Notes under the pieces: generated by a model | What the model was told of the DNA's origin: nothing | Databases searched by the model: none | What the model saw: the letters and a program-made list of their open reading frames with translations, nothing else | Assembly: GCA_964384785.1 (NCBI GenBank) | Contig: CAYLLH010000099.1 | Span: 1 to 7,552 of the forward strand | From: JAZKSG01 sp964384785 | GTDB lineage: Archaea; Thermoplasmatota; E2; DHVEG-1 | Direction of reading: 5' to 3' | Length of the DNA: 7,552 nt | Program-made: the position numbers and the translations under genes | Part shown: piece by piece, positions 1 through 5,083 of the stretch | Layout of the letters: each line of letters starts with the position of its first letter | Position numbering within the stretch: position 1 is the stretch's first letter

Positions 1-1
1 T

Positions 2-52
2 CAGGCTTTTCTTGATAAAAGTAGATATGTAAAAAGTTTTAAATCGGTGTGA
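2..52 (+). CDS. possible C-terminal end of an upstream gene (partial)
   Basis: The frame beginning at base 2 is open for 16 codons (QAFLDKSRYVKSFKSV) and stops at TGA 50-52. The other two plus frames stop within about 30 bases of the edge, so if a plus-strand gene enters from the left this is its frame. The peptide is too short to assign to a family. A GGTGTGA sequence overlapping the stop could serve as a ribosome binding site for the small ORF at 57. An open frame this short is easily met by chance, so this is only a candidate. Confidence 0.3.
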   Translation, partial: QAFLDKSRYVKSFKSV

Positions 53-56
53 AATT

Positions 57-185
57 ATGAAGATTAAATCCCAGGAGAAACTTAATTCAGGATATCACAA
101 AGTTTCTGAAAAACAGAAGATTTTAAATATTATTCTTTTGTTTTCGGAGTTTAAATTTGGGGAGAGGCAAAAAAACTATGTTTGA
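57..185 (+). CDS. tiny ORF, 42 aa, doubtful
   Basis: ATG at 57 opens a 42-codon frame starting MKIKSQEKLNSGYHKVSEKQ and ending in TGA 183-185. GGTGTGA at 46-52 lies at a plausible ribosome-binding distance, which is the main argument for translation. The predicted peptide is Lys/Glu-rich with a short hydrophobic patch (ILNIILLF) and matches no family I recognise. A short inverted repeat (TTCTG, five A, CAGAA at 104-118) followed by T-rich sequence falls inside it and could instead be a terminator for an upstream gene. It overlaps the next tiny ORF by 8 bases. It may be non-coding. Confidence 0.22.
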   Translation: MKIKSQEKLNSGYHKVSEKQKILNIILLFSEFKFGERQKNYV

Positions 186-285
186 TACGAAAGAAAAATA
201 TAATCCGGTTAGTAAAAATTTTGGAAAATTAGAACTAGTTGATAAGGAAATTTTCTTTATATCGTTTAATACAAGAGATAATTAA
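178..285 (+). CDS. tiny ORF, 35 aa, doubtful
   Basis: ATG at 178 opens a 35-codon frame (starting MFDTKEKYNPVSKNFGKLEL) ending at TAA 283-285. A purine-rich GGGGAGAGG at about 160-168 lies 9-10 bases upstream and resembles a Shine-Dalgarno site. The start overlaps the end of the preceding tiny ORF, as coupled genes often do. Its stop overlaps, tail to tail, the stop of the minus-strand gene at 282-497. No family is recognised and no motif is visible. Real microprotein and chance frame are both possible. Confidence 0.2.
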   Translation: MFDTKEKYNPVSKNFGKLELVDKEIFFISFNTRDN

Positions 286-497
286 AAAAGCGGTATTATT
301 GAGAATAAATCCTGTATCATATCAAATACTTGTAAGGCATCAAGTCCCATAAGGATGAGGAAGATGATTACAAGTATTATAAAAAATTTTATTGCAAATT
401 TTATGATTTTCCAAGCAAGAAAAATAACTATTATTGCAACCAGGAAAATCGCCCAAAGTGGTAAAATAAATCCAAAAACTTCCATTTTTTTCACCAA
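282..497 (-). CDS. small two-helix membrane protein, function unknown
   Basis: This frame reads at most 71 codons on the minus strand, from TTG (497) or GTG (494), or 67 codons from ATG at 487-485. The ATG start is attractive because GGTGA lies just five bases upstream of it on that strand. A TATA-like TTATAT near 521-530 would place transcription start near 498, so a leaderless TTG or GTG start cannot be excluded. In the 71-residue numbering there are two strongly hydrophobic segments (about 8-28 and 34-54) separated by a basic hinge, WKIIKFAIK, followed by an amphipathic tail (LDALQVFDMIQDLFSIIPLF). This fits a helical hairpin in the cytoplasmic membrane. I do not recognise the family. It is divergent from hef and shares its intergenic region, which need not mean shared function. 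The composition and hinge pattern look like a real gene rather than noise. Confidence 0.6.
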   Translation of the reverse strand: MVKKMEVFGFILPLWAIFLVAIIVIFLAWKIIKFAIKFFIILVIIFLILMGLDALQVFDMIQDLFSIIPLF

Positions 498-518
498 AGA
501 TTTGTAGAATGTATGATT

Positions 519-532
519 CTGATATAAGATAA
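519..532 (-). promoter_or_regulatory. TATA-like promoter of the small membrane gene
   Basis: On the minus strand the sequence ATCTTATATC (530-521) is a TATA-like element. Its centre lies about 27 bases before position 498, right at the candidate starts 497/494 and just ahead of the GGTGA-ATG start at 485. This spacing fits archaeal TBP/TFB promoters. Assignment is by position and composition only. Confidence 0.4.
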
Positions 533-550
533 AGCTTTTTGTTTTTTAGA

Positions 551-567
551 AAAAAGTTCTAAATAGG
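551..567 (+). promoter_or_regulatory. BRE/TATA promoter of hef
   Basis: A purine-rich AAAAAG followed by TTCTAAATAGG resembles a BRE plus TATA box. The A/T core centres near 562, which is 27 bases before the GTG at 589. That is the distance expected between a TATA box and transcription start in archaea, implying a leaderless hef mRNA. There is no Shine-Dalgarno-like sequence in the T-rich stretch 568-588. Confidence 0.5.
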
Positions 568-588
568 TTTTGTTGTATTCTTATTTTT

Positions 589-2871
589 GTGTATATAAAC
601 GAGGATTTTGTAAAGAAAAACTCTGTTGAACGTAGAGATTATCAGGTTAATATTGCTGATTCAGCAGCTGAGGGGAATAGTTTAGTTGTTCTACCAACAG
701 GTATGGGTAAGACTATTATTGCTTTGATTTTGATCTCTCGTAAACTTAAAAAAGATAGTGGTAAGATTCTTTTTTTGGCTCCTACTAAGCCTTTGGTTAA
801 TCAACATGCTGAATTTTTGAAAAAATTTCTTACTGTTGATGAAGAAGATATTCTGGTTTTCACAGGCGAGGTTTCACCTAAGGATCGTACTAATAAATGG
901 AAAGAATCTCGTATTGTTGTTTCAACTCCGCAGGTTATTAAAAATGATTTACTTTCAGCTAGATTTAGCTTGTCTGATGTATGTTTTTTGATTTTTGATG
1001 AAGCTCATCATGCGGTTGGTGATTATTCTTATGTTTTTGTCTCTGAAATGTATCAACGTCAGCGTAAAAATCGTTTAGTTTTAGGTATTACCGCATCACC
1101 TGGTGGAGATATCGATAAGATTCGTGAGGTTTGTCGTAATCTTGATATTAGTAATATTGAAATTAGGACTAAGTATGATCCTGATGTTAGTCCATATGTT
1201 CATGATTTGAAGATTTCTTGGCAGGATATTGTTCTTCCTAAGGATTTTGGTGTAGCTGCTCAGCTTTTGAAGAAGTCATTGCGTAGGCGTCTTGATTTTT
1301 TGAAAAAAGTTGGTGTTTTAGATTCTGCTTCTCTTTCTAGGGTTAATAAGAGTAATCTTTTAGAGGCTCAGCGTCGTATTCAAACTGAGATTAAGAATCG
1401 TGTTAATCCTCCTAAGGTTTTGTTTAAAGCTGCTTCTGTTCAGAGTGAAGCTATGAAGATTCATTATGCTTTGGATTTATTACAGACTCAGGGTGTTAAT
1501 GCGCTTAAAAAGTATGTTAGTCGTATTAGTAAAGAGTCTTCTTCGAAGGGTGGTAGTCGTGCTTCCCGTTCTGTAATGTCTGATGAAGAGTTTTTGGAAG
1601 CTGTTGCTTATGCTAAATCTTTAGATATAGAGCATCCTAAGATTGATAAAATACAGTCTATCGTTGAGGCGCAGTTTAAGAATAATCGTGATTCTAAAAT
1701 TATTGTTTTTACTCACTATCGTGATACTTCTTCTTTTGTTTTAGAGAAACTTGAAAAGGTTAAGAATGCTAAACCTGTTCGTTTTATTGGTCAGGCTGGT
1801 AAAGAGGATGATAAGGGTTTGACTCAGAAGCAACAGGCTGAAGTAGTTAAAAAATTTAAGAAAGGCAATTATAATGTTTTAATTGCAACATCAGTAGCTG
1901 AAGAGGGTTTAGATATTCCTTCTACGGATCTTGTGGTTTTTTATGAACCCATTCCTTCTGAGATACGTTTTATTCAACGTAAAGGTCGTACAGCTCGTAA
2001 AATGCCTGGTAGAGTTATTATTTTGATTACCAAAGGAACATCTGATGAAGGGTATTATTGGTCTGCTAAACGTAAAGAAAAAACTATGCGTCGTCAGCTT
2101 GAACTTCTTAGATCTAAATTGGATAATGAATTTAAATCATCTCGTGAAATTCTTGAAGAAACAGAATCAGAAAATAAGGCTGATCAGAAGACTCTTGGCG
2201 AGTTTAAAAATCGTGATTCTAAGAATGAGTTAAAAATTGTTGTGGATCATCGCGAGTATCGTTCTAATGTTGTAAAAAATCTTGCGTTGAAGAATGTTTT
2301 TGTTGAACCTCGTCAACTTGATGTCGGTGATTATATTCTTTCAAGTCGTATCGGTGTTGAACGTAAAGAAGTTGATGATTTTTTGTCTTCTTTGATGGAT
2401 GGCAAATTGTTTAAACAGATTCGTCGTTTGAAAGAAGTATACCCTCGACCTATTCTAGTTCTTGAGGGTAAAAACCTGTATGAGAAACGTAATATTAATC
2501 ATAACGCAATTTTTGGAAGTCTAGCTTGTATCTCTGTTGACTATGGTGTCTCTATTATGAGTACTAATGATGCTATTGAAACAGCTGATCTTTTACGTGT
2601 TATAGCTCGTAGGGAGCAAAAAAAACATGGTAAAGGTATAGCAGTACGCGGTGAGAAAAGTATGATGAATATGCGTGAACGTCAACAGTTTCTTATTGAA
2701 GGTCTTCCTAATGTTTCAGGTGTTATAGCTCGTCGTCTTCTTGATCATTTTGGTAGTGTTAAAGCTATAGTTAATGCTTCTGAGAAGGATTTAATGGAAG
2801 TTCATGGTGTGGGTAAAGGTATCGCTTCTGATATTGTGAAAACTCTTGATGCAGAGTATTCTGATGATTAA
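589..2871 (+). CDS. hef: Hef, archaeal fork-structure helicase/XPF-family endonuclease
   Basis: Hef unwinds and cuts stalled replication forks and flap or splayed-arm DNA. It is the archaeal relative of FANCM (helicase part) and XPF/MUS81 (nuclease part). All parts are present in 760 residues. The SF2 helicase shows PTGMGKT (36-42), APTKPLVNQH (64-73), STPQV (112-116), DEAH (137-140) and GITASPG (166-172). An insert rich in basic and helical sequence (about 210-345) precedes the second RecA domain, which has VFTHYRDT, ATSVAEEGLD (433-442) and motif VI QRKGRTAR (463-470). A charged linker (about 500-545) leads to the nuclease, with VVDHRE (551-556), LDVGDY (577-582) and catalytic ERKEVDD (591-597, the ERKxxxD signature). 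A tandem helix-hairpin-helix follows (LPNVSGVIARRLL, about 706-718, and VHGVGKGIASDIV, about 738-750). The length is normal for the family. GTG at 589 is chosen because the next Met is residue 39 inside the Walker A loop, and a TATA box sits 27 bp upstream. Nearly all arginines use CGT. Every catalytic motif is intact, so an active enzyme is expected. Confidence 0.97.
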   Translation: MYINEDFVKKNSVERRDYQVNIADSAAEGNSLVVLPTGMGKTIIALILISRKLKKDSGKILFLAPTKPLVNQHAEFLKKFLTVDEEDILVFTGEVSPKDRTNKWKESRIVVSTPQVIKNDLLSARFSLSDVCFLIFDEAHHAVGDYSYVFVSEMYQRQRKNRLVLGITASPGGDIDKIREVCRNLDISNIEIRTKYDPDVSPYVHDLKISWQDIVLPKDFGVAAQLLKKSLRRRLDFLKKVGVLDSASLSRVNKSNLLEAQRRIQTEIKNRVNPPKVLFKAASVQSEAMKIHYALDLLQTQGVNALKKYVSRISKESSSKGGSRASRSVMSDEEFLEAVAYAKSLDIEHPKIDKIQSIVEAQFKNNRDSKIIVFTHYRDTSSFVLEKLEKVKNAKPVRFIGQAGKEDDKGLTQKQQAEVVKKFKKGNYNVLIATSVAEEGLDIPSTDLVVFYEPIPSEIRFIQRKGRTARKMPGRVIILITKGTSDEGYYWSAKRKEKTMRRQLELLRSKLDNEFKSSREILEETESENKADQKTLGEFKNRDSKNELKIVVDHREYRSNVVKNLALKNVFVEPRQLDVGDYILSSRIGVERKEVDDFLSSLMDGKLFKQIRRLKEVYPRPILVLEGKNLYEKRNINHNAIFGSLACISVDYGVSIMSTNDAIETADLLRVIARREQKKHGKGIAVRGEKSMMNMRERQQFLIEGLPNVSGVIARRLLDHFGSVKAIVNASEKDLMEVHGVGKGIASDIVKTLDAEYSDD

Positions 2872-2893
2872 AATAATATTTTTTTGTTTTTTT
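2872..2893 (+). terminator. poly-T terminator after hef
   Basis: AATAATA is followed by seven T, a G and seven T, starting directly after the hef stop codon. Archaeal RNA polymerase terminates at such U-tracts without needing a hairpin. The first 14 bases recur exactly after the UPF0147 gene. Confidence 0.6.
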
Positions 2894-2967
2894 ATCCCAA
2901 ATATTTTTATCCTATTCTTTATTACAGGGTTGAAAATAAGAATAAAATATTATTTATTTTAATAATA

Positions 2968-2975
2968 AGGTGATC
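2968..2975 (+). promoter_or_regulatory. strong Shine-Dalgarno site of the UPF0147 gene
   Basis: AGGTGATC matches, over all eight bases, the complement of the conserved 16S rRNA 3' tail (GATCACCT), four bases before the ATG at 2980. It is the clearest ribosome binding site in the window and fixes this start. It implies a transcript with a leader, unlike hef. The TATA box for it is unclear; AAATATTTTTA at 2899-2909 is a candidate. Confidence 0.75.
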
Positions 2976-2979
2976 TACA

Positions 2980-3234
2980 ATGGCAGTTGATGAGAAAATT
3001 GAACAAGTTTGTGATGGTTTAGACATGTTACATGAGGATAATAGTATCCCTCGTAACATTCGTGAAGGGGCTTTAAATGTTAAACAGACTCTTTTGAAAG
3101 ATTCTGATCCTTTAGATGTCAGAGTTTCAAATGCTACTTCAAGACTGGATGAGTTAGCTAATGATCCTAATATACCTCTTCATGGTCGTACTTTAATTTG
3201 GAATATTATGAGTCGTCTTGAGGAGTTGGCTTAG
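2980..3234 (+). CDS. UPF0147 family protein
   Basis: This 84-residue, acidic, helical, soluble protein belongs to the archaeal UPF0147 family. Two conserved blocks are recognisable: DNSIPRNIREGAL at about 20-32, and LDELANDPNIPLHGRTLIWNIMSRLEEL at about 56-83 with its NDPN-P-H-RTLIWN core. The length is typical. Proteins of this family are small, widespread in Euryarchaeota and have no established biochemical role, so I assign none. The start is fixed by an excellent Shine-Dalgarno match. The gene is flanked by poly-T tracts on both sides and so may be its own transcription unit. Arg codons are mostly CGT, as in hef. Confidence 0.92.
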   Translation: MAVDEKIEQVCDGLDMLHEDNSIPRNIREGALNVKQTLLKDSDPLDVRVSNATSRLDELANDPNIPLHGRTLIWNIMSRLEELA

Positions 3235-3274
3235 AATAATATTTTTTTTAAATTTTATATTTTTTTTCTTTTTC
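3235..3274 (+). terminator. double T-tract terminator after the UPF0147 gene
   Basis: Directly after the TAG stop comes AATAATA with eight T (3242-3249), then a second T-rich block at about 3258-3273 interrupted by one C. Two successive U-tracts fit factor-independent archaeal termination. The first block repeats the sequence found after hef. Confidence 0.6.
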
Positions 3275-3297
3275 CAAAAAAATAGAAAGTTTTATTA

Positions 3298-3311
3298 TGT
3301 AGAAGTCTACA
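3298..3311 (+). promoter_or_regulatory. 14-bp palindrome upstream of the TIM-barrel gene, possible operator
   Basis: TGTAGA-AG-TCTACA is a perfect inverted repeat with 6-base arms and a 2-base centre. It lies just downstream of an A/T-rich TATA-like stretch (about 3289-3298) and before the Shine-Dalgarno site at 3330. A site between TATA and translation start suits a dimeric repressor. It stands out from the surrounding low-complexity A/T sequence, but a repeat this short can also arise by chance. Confidence 0.3.
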
Positions 3312-3329
3312 ATTAAAAAGGGAAAAAAT

Positions 3330-3338
3330 GGAGTTGAT
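3330..3338 (+). promoter_or_regulatory. Shine-Dalgarno site of the TIM-barrel gene
   Basis: GGAGTTGAT differs by one base from the ideal GGAGGTGAT and sits 8 bases before the ATG at 3347. It supports that start over later ones. Confidence 0.6.
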
Positions 3339-3346
3339 GTTTTTTT

Positions 3347-4270
3347 ATGATTAGAATTGGTCCGGCTGGTATACCTCTTTCTTGTAAAGGACGAACAAAC
3401 AAAGATGGTATTGTTTACACAAAAGAAGTTCTTGATTTGAATGCTATGGAGATTCAGTTTGTTCGTGGTCTTTATGTTATGGAGGATGAAGAAGCCGAGT
3501 TTATTAAAAATTATGCTGATGATTTTGATATAACACTTAGTGTTCATGCACCGTACTATATCAATCTAGCAGGTGATAAACAAGAAGTAGCTCTTAGTAG
3601 TGAAAAGATTTTGTTTTCTGCTGAACTAGCTGATAAGATGGGTGCTAAAACTGTTGTGGTTCATCCAGGTTATTACGGTGATGAACATCCTAAAGAAACT
3701 ATTGATAAAATTAGTAAAAACTGTAGTAAACTTATGGATTCAATTAATGACAAAGGATTAGATGTTAAGATTGGTCTTGAACCTATGGGTAAACGAAAAG
3801 TCTTTGGAAGTTTTGATGAAATAATTGAGATAAGTAAAAATGTTGCTGGAGTTATTCCTTTGGTGGGATTGGGTCATATGCATGCCCGCAGCGATGGTGG
3901 GTTAACTGAACGTGAAGATTTTGAGGAGATTTTTAACAAGGTTTCAGATTTTGATCTTGATAGTATTTTGATTCACATAACTGGTGTATTATATGAGGAT
4001 GGTAACGAGTTTTATCATATACCTATCAAAAAAGGCGATATGCCTTTGAATCCTTTGATTAATCTTATTTTGGATAATGATTATGATGTGACTTTTATTT
4101 CTGAGTCCCCTCTTGTAGAACATGATGCTATTTATCTTCGTTTACAGGTAGAAAAAGCTATTATGAAACGTACTGAGAAGGAAGCAGCTGATTACCGTGA
4201 TCTTTCTGAGATTATTGGTAGAGAAGAAGAGGAAAAAAACGAAAAAGAAGAAGAGGAGAAAGAAAAATAG
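3347..4270 (+). CDS. endonuclease IV-like TIM-barrel protein (Nfo/AP endonuclease 2 superfamily)
   Basis: The 307-residue protein has the xylose isomerase-like TIM-barrel fold of endonuclease IV, which uses a metal cluster to cut DNA at abasic sites. In order it shows AMEIQF (33-38), SVHAPYYINLA (65-75, metal-ligand His67), VVHPGYYG (104-111, His106), GLEPMGK (143-149, Glu145), GHMHAR (176-181, His177 and His179), His210 in LIHITG, YHIPI with His224, and SESPLVEHDA (252-261, Glu253). This is the divergent archaeal branch, sometimes annotated deoxyribonuclease IV. From memory, that branch reads about VxDFAHxHAR where this protein reads VGLGHMHAR, so the Asp expected at residue 174 is Gly. Activity is therefore uncertain; sugar-phosphate isomerase or epimerase activity is an alternative for this fold. 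From about residue 291 the tail is a run of Glu and Lys, probably disordered. The isomerase gene follows after a 30-base gap and is probably co-transcribed. Confidence 0.85.
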   Translation: MIRIGPAGIPLSCKGRTNKDGIVYTKEVLDLNAMEIQFVRGLYVMEDEEAEFIKNYADDFDITLSVHAPYYINLAGDKQEVALSSEKILFSAELADKMGAKTVVVHPGYYGDEHPKETIDKISKNCSKLMDSINDKGLDVKIGLEPMGKRKVFGSFDEIIEISKNVAGVIPLVGLGHMHARSDGGLTEREDFEEIFNKVSDFDLDSILIHITGVLYEDGNEFYHIPIKKGDMPLNPLINLILDNDYDVTFISESPLVEHDAIYLRLQVEKAIMKRTEKEAADYRDLSEIIGREEEEKNEKEEEEKEK

Positions 4271-4277
4271 TTTTTTT
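4271..4277 (+). terminator. T7 tract between the TIM-barrel and isomerase genes
   Basis: Seven T follow the TAG stop directly. The next gene begins about 30 bases on with no room for a separate promoter outside the upstream gene. If the tract terminates at all it would be partial, lowering expression of the isomerase relative to the upstream gene. The same TAG-T7-A string follows the 65-residue membrane gene. Confidence 0.3.
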
Positions 4278-4300
4278 AAAGTCGGAGTTTGACTTGTTTT

Positions 4301-4852
4301 ATGTGTTTCGATCGCTCTATTGGTTTTATCCAAAAAGAAATTAAAAAAATTCTTTCAAGTGTCGATCGAGAGGATATAAAAAAAGTTGAAGAATTGTTTT
4401 TTAAATCTAACCGTGTTTTTGTTTATGGAGCAGGTCGTTCTGGTCTTGTAGCTAAAGCTTTTGCTATACGACTTGTTCATCTGGGTTTTCAGACTTTTGT
4501 TATTGGTGAAACTATTACTAGCCCTGTTCAAAGGGATGATCTTGTGATTATTGTCTCTGGTTCAGGGGAAACGATTCCTGCGGTTATGACTGCTGAGATT
4601 GCTGATAATCTTGGTGCTCGTGTTGTTTCTATTACTGCTAAACAAGATTCTGAGATAGCTCGTTTTGCTGATGTAACTCTTTTTATTTCTCTTGATTGTG
4701 ATGATGAAAAAAAACGTTGTAATCTTGCTCCTTTAGGTACTCTGTTTGAGGCTAGTGTCTGGATTCTATTGGATGGTTTTGTTGCTGATATTTTAGAACA
4801 AAAAAATGAGACTGAAGAGGATATGCGTAAGCGTCATGCTACTCTTCAATAA
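4301..4852 (+). CDS. 3-hexulose-6-phosphate isomerase (SIS domain)
   Basis: 6-phospho-3-hexuloisomerase interconverts D-arabino-3-hexulose 6-phosphate and fructose 6-phosphate in the cytoplasm. In archaea lacking a full oxidative pentose phosphate route it acts with hexulose-6-phosphate synthase, mainly in the direction giving ribulose 5-phosphate and formaldehyde. Family signatures are clear in the 183-residue frame: VFVYGAGRSGLVAKAFAIRL (39-58), LGFQTFVIGET (61-71), DDLVIIVSGSGET (79-91, the SIS sugar-phosphate loop), PLGTLFE (144-150) with the conserved Glu, and the C-terminal KRHATLQ with the conserved His179. Length matches archaeal homologues such as MJ1247. A TTG at 4289 lies in frame, but GGAG at 4284-4287 is only one base before it and 13 bases before ATG 4301, so ATG is preferred. 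The synthase partner is not in this window. The gene sits 30 bases behind the TIM-barrel gene, probably in one transcript. Confidence 0.92.
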   Translation: MCFDRSIGFIQKEIKKILSSVDREDIKKVEELFFKSNRVFVYGAGRSGLVAKAFAIRLVHLGFQTFVIGETITSPVQRDDLVIIVSGSGETIPAVMTAEIADNLGARVVSITAKQDSEIARFADVTLFISLDCDDEKKRCNLAPLGTLFEASVWILLDGFVADILEQKNETEEDMRKRHATLQ

Positions 4853-4877
4853 TAATATGTTTTTTTAGGATAGTTTT
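4851..4877 (+). terminator. poly-T terminator after the isomerase gene
   Basis: AATAATATG with seven T begins within the stop codon, and a second T-tract (six T) follows at about 4873-4879. The AATAATAT+T-run arrangement repeats what follows hef and the UPF0147 gene. Confidence 0.5.
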
Positions 4878-4879
4878 TT

Positions 4880-4891
4880 GTATTAAAAATT
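4880..4891 (+). promoter_or_regulatory. TATA-like promoter of tRNA-Pro
   Basis: TATTAAAAAT (4881-4890) centres about 28 bases before the first base of the tRNA at 4914, the expected position for an archaeal tRNA promoter. It is position-based evidence only. Confidence 0.45.
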
Positions 4892-4913
4892 GAATTCAAG
4901 ATATAGTTTTTTT

Positions 4914-4986
4914 GGGCCCTTAGGGTAGCTTGGCATCCTTGTACCTTGGGGTGGTATAGACCTGAGTTCAAATCTCAGGGGGCCCA
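4914..4986 (+). tRNA. tRNA-Pro (anticodon GGG)
   Basis: The 73 bases fold as a complete cloverleaf. The acceptor GGGCCCT (4914-4920) pairs with GGGGCCC (4979-4985), including a U7-G66 wobble, with discriminator A at 4986. The D arm is GGGT...TCCT with loop AGCTTGGC. Its pairing needs a G10-U25 wobble and leaves a U13/U22 mismatch, an arrangement I recall from archaeal tRNAs. The anticodon stem GTACC/GGTAT (4941-4945 with 4953-4957) encloses loop TTGGGGT, giving anticodon GGG at 4948-4950, which reads proline codons CCC and CCU. The variable loop is AGAC. The T arm CTGAG-TTCAAAT-CTCAG spans 4962-4978. There is no intron and CCA is not encoded, so it must be added after transcription. It stands alone between two protein genes. 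Confidence 0.95.
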
Positions 4987-4989
4987 TTA

Positions 4990-4997
4990 TTTTTTTT
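4990..4997 (+). terminator. T8 terminator after tRNA-Pro
   Basis: Eight consecutive T lie three bases after the mature tRNA end, a typical stop for an archaeal tRNA transcript. Confidence 0.6.
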
Positions 4998-5055
4998 GTT
5001 AAATCTTTAATGCTATAGGAGATTTTTGGTAATATCGAAACAATTAATAGATGAC

Positions 5056-5068
5056 AAAATATTTTAAG
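5056..5068 (+). promoter_or_regulatory. TATA-like promoter of the 65-aa membrane gene
   Basis: AAAATATTTTAAG centres about 23 bases before the ATG at 5084, and no convincing Shine-Dalgarno site precedes that ATG. A leaderless or very short-leader mRNA is the simplest reading. Confidence 0.35.
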
Positions 5069-5083
5069 ATTGGCGATTGTTAA

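Noticed and set aside
505..525. Possible C/D-box small RNA near ATGATTCTGA
   Set aside because: Only one imperfect C-like and one D-like box are present, too close together and without paired internal boxes.
2045..2233. 62-codon plus-strand ORF inside hef
   Set aside because: It lies wholly within the helicase-nuclease linker in another frame, has biased composition and no motif; it is a shadow of hef.
3248..3547. 99-codon minus-strand ORF over the start of the TIM-barrel gene
   Set aside because: It overlaps the confident HAPYY-containing gene on the opposite strand and consists largely of Lys, Asn, Ile and Phe from A/T-rich sequence.
4289..4300. TTG start for the hexulose-phosphate isomerase
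   Set aside because: The only Shine-Dalgarno-like GGAG is one base away from it, and family members do not need the extra residues.
4142..4333. 63-codon minus-strand ORF with a poly-Phe stretch
   Set aside because: The Phe/Leu run is the reverse complement of the Glu/Lys tail of the TIM-barrel gene.
5051..5083. Ten-codon ORF ending directly before the 65-aa membrane gene
   Set aside because: It is too short, overlaps the likely TATA box and has no supporting ribosome binding site; chance is the better explanation.
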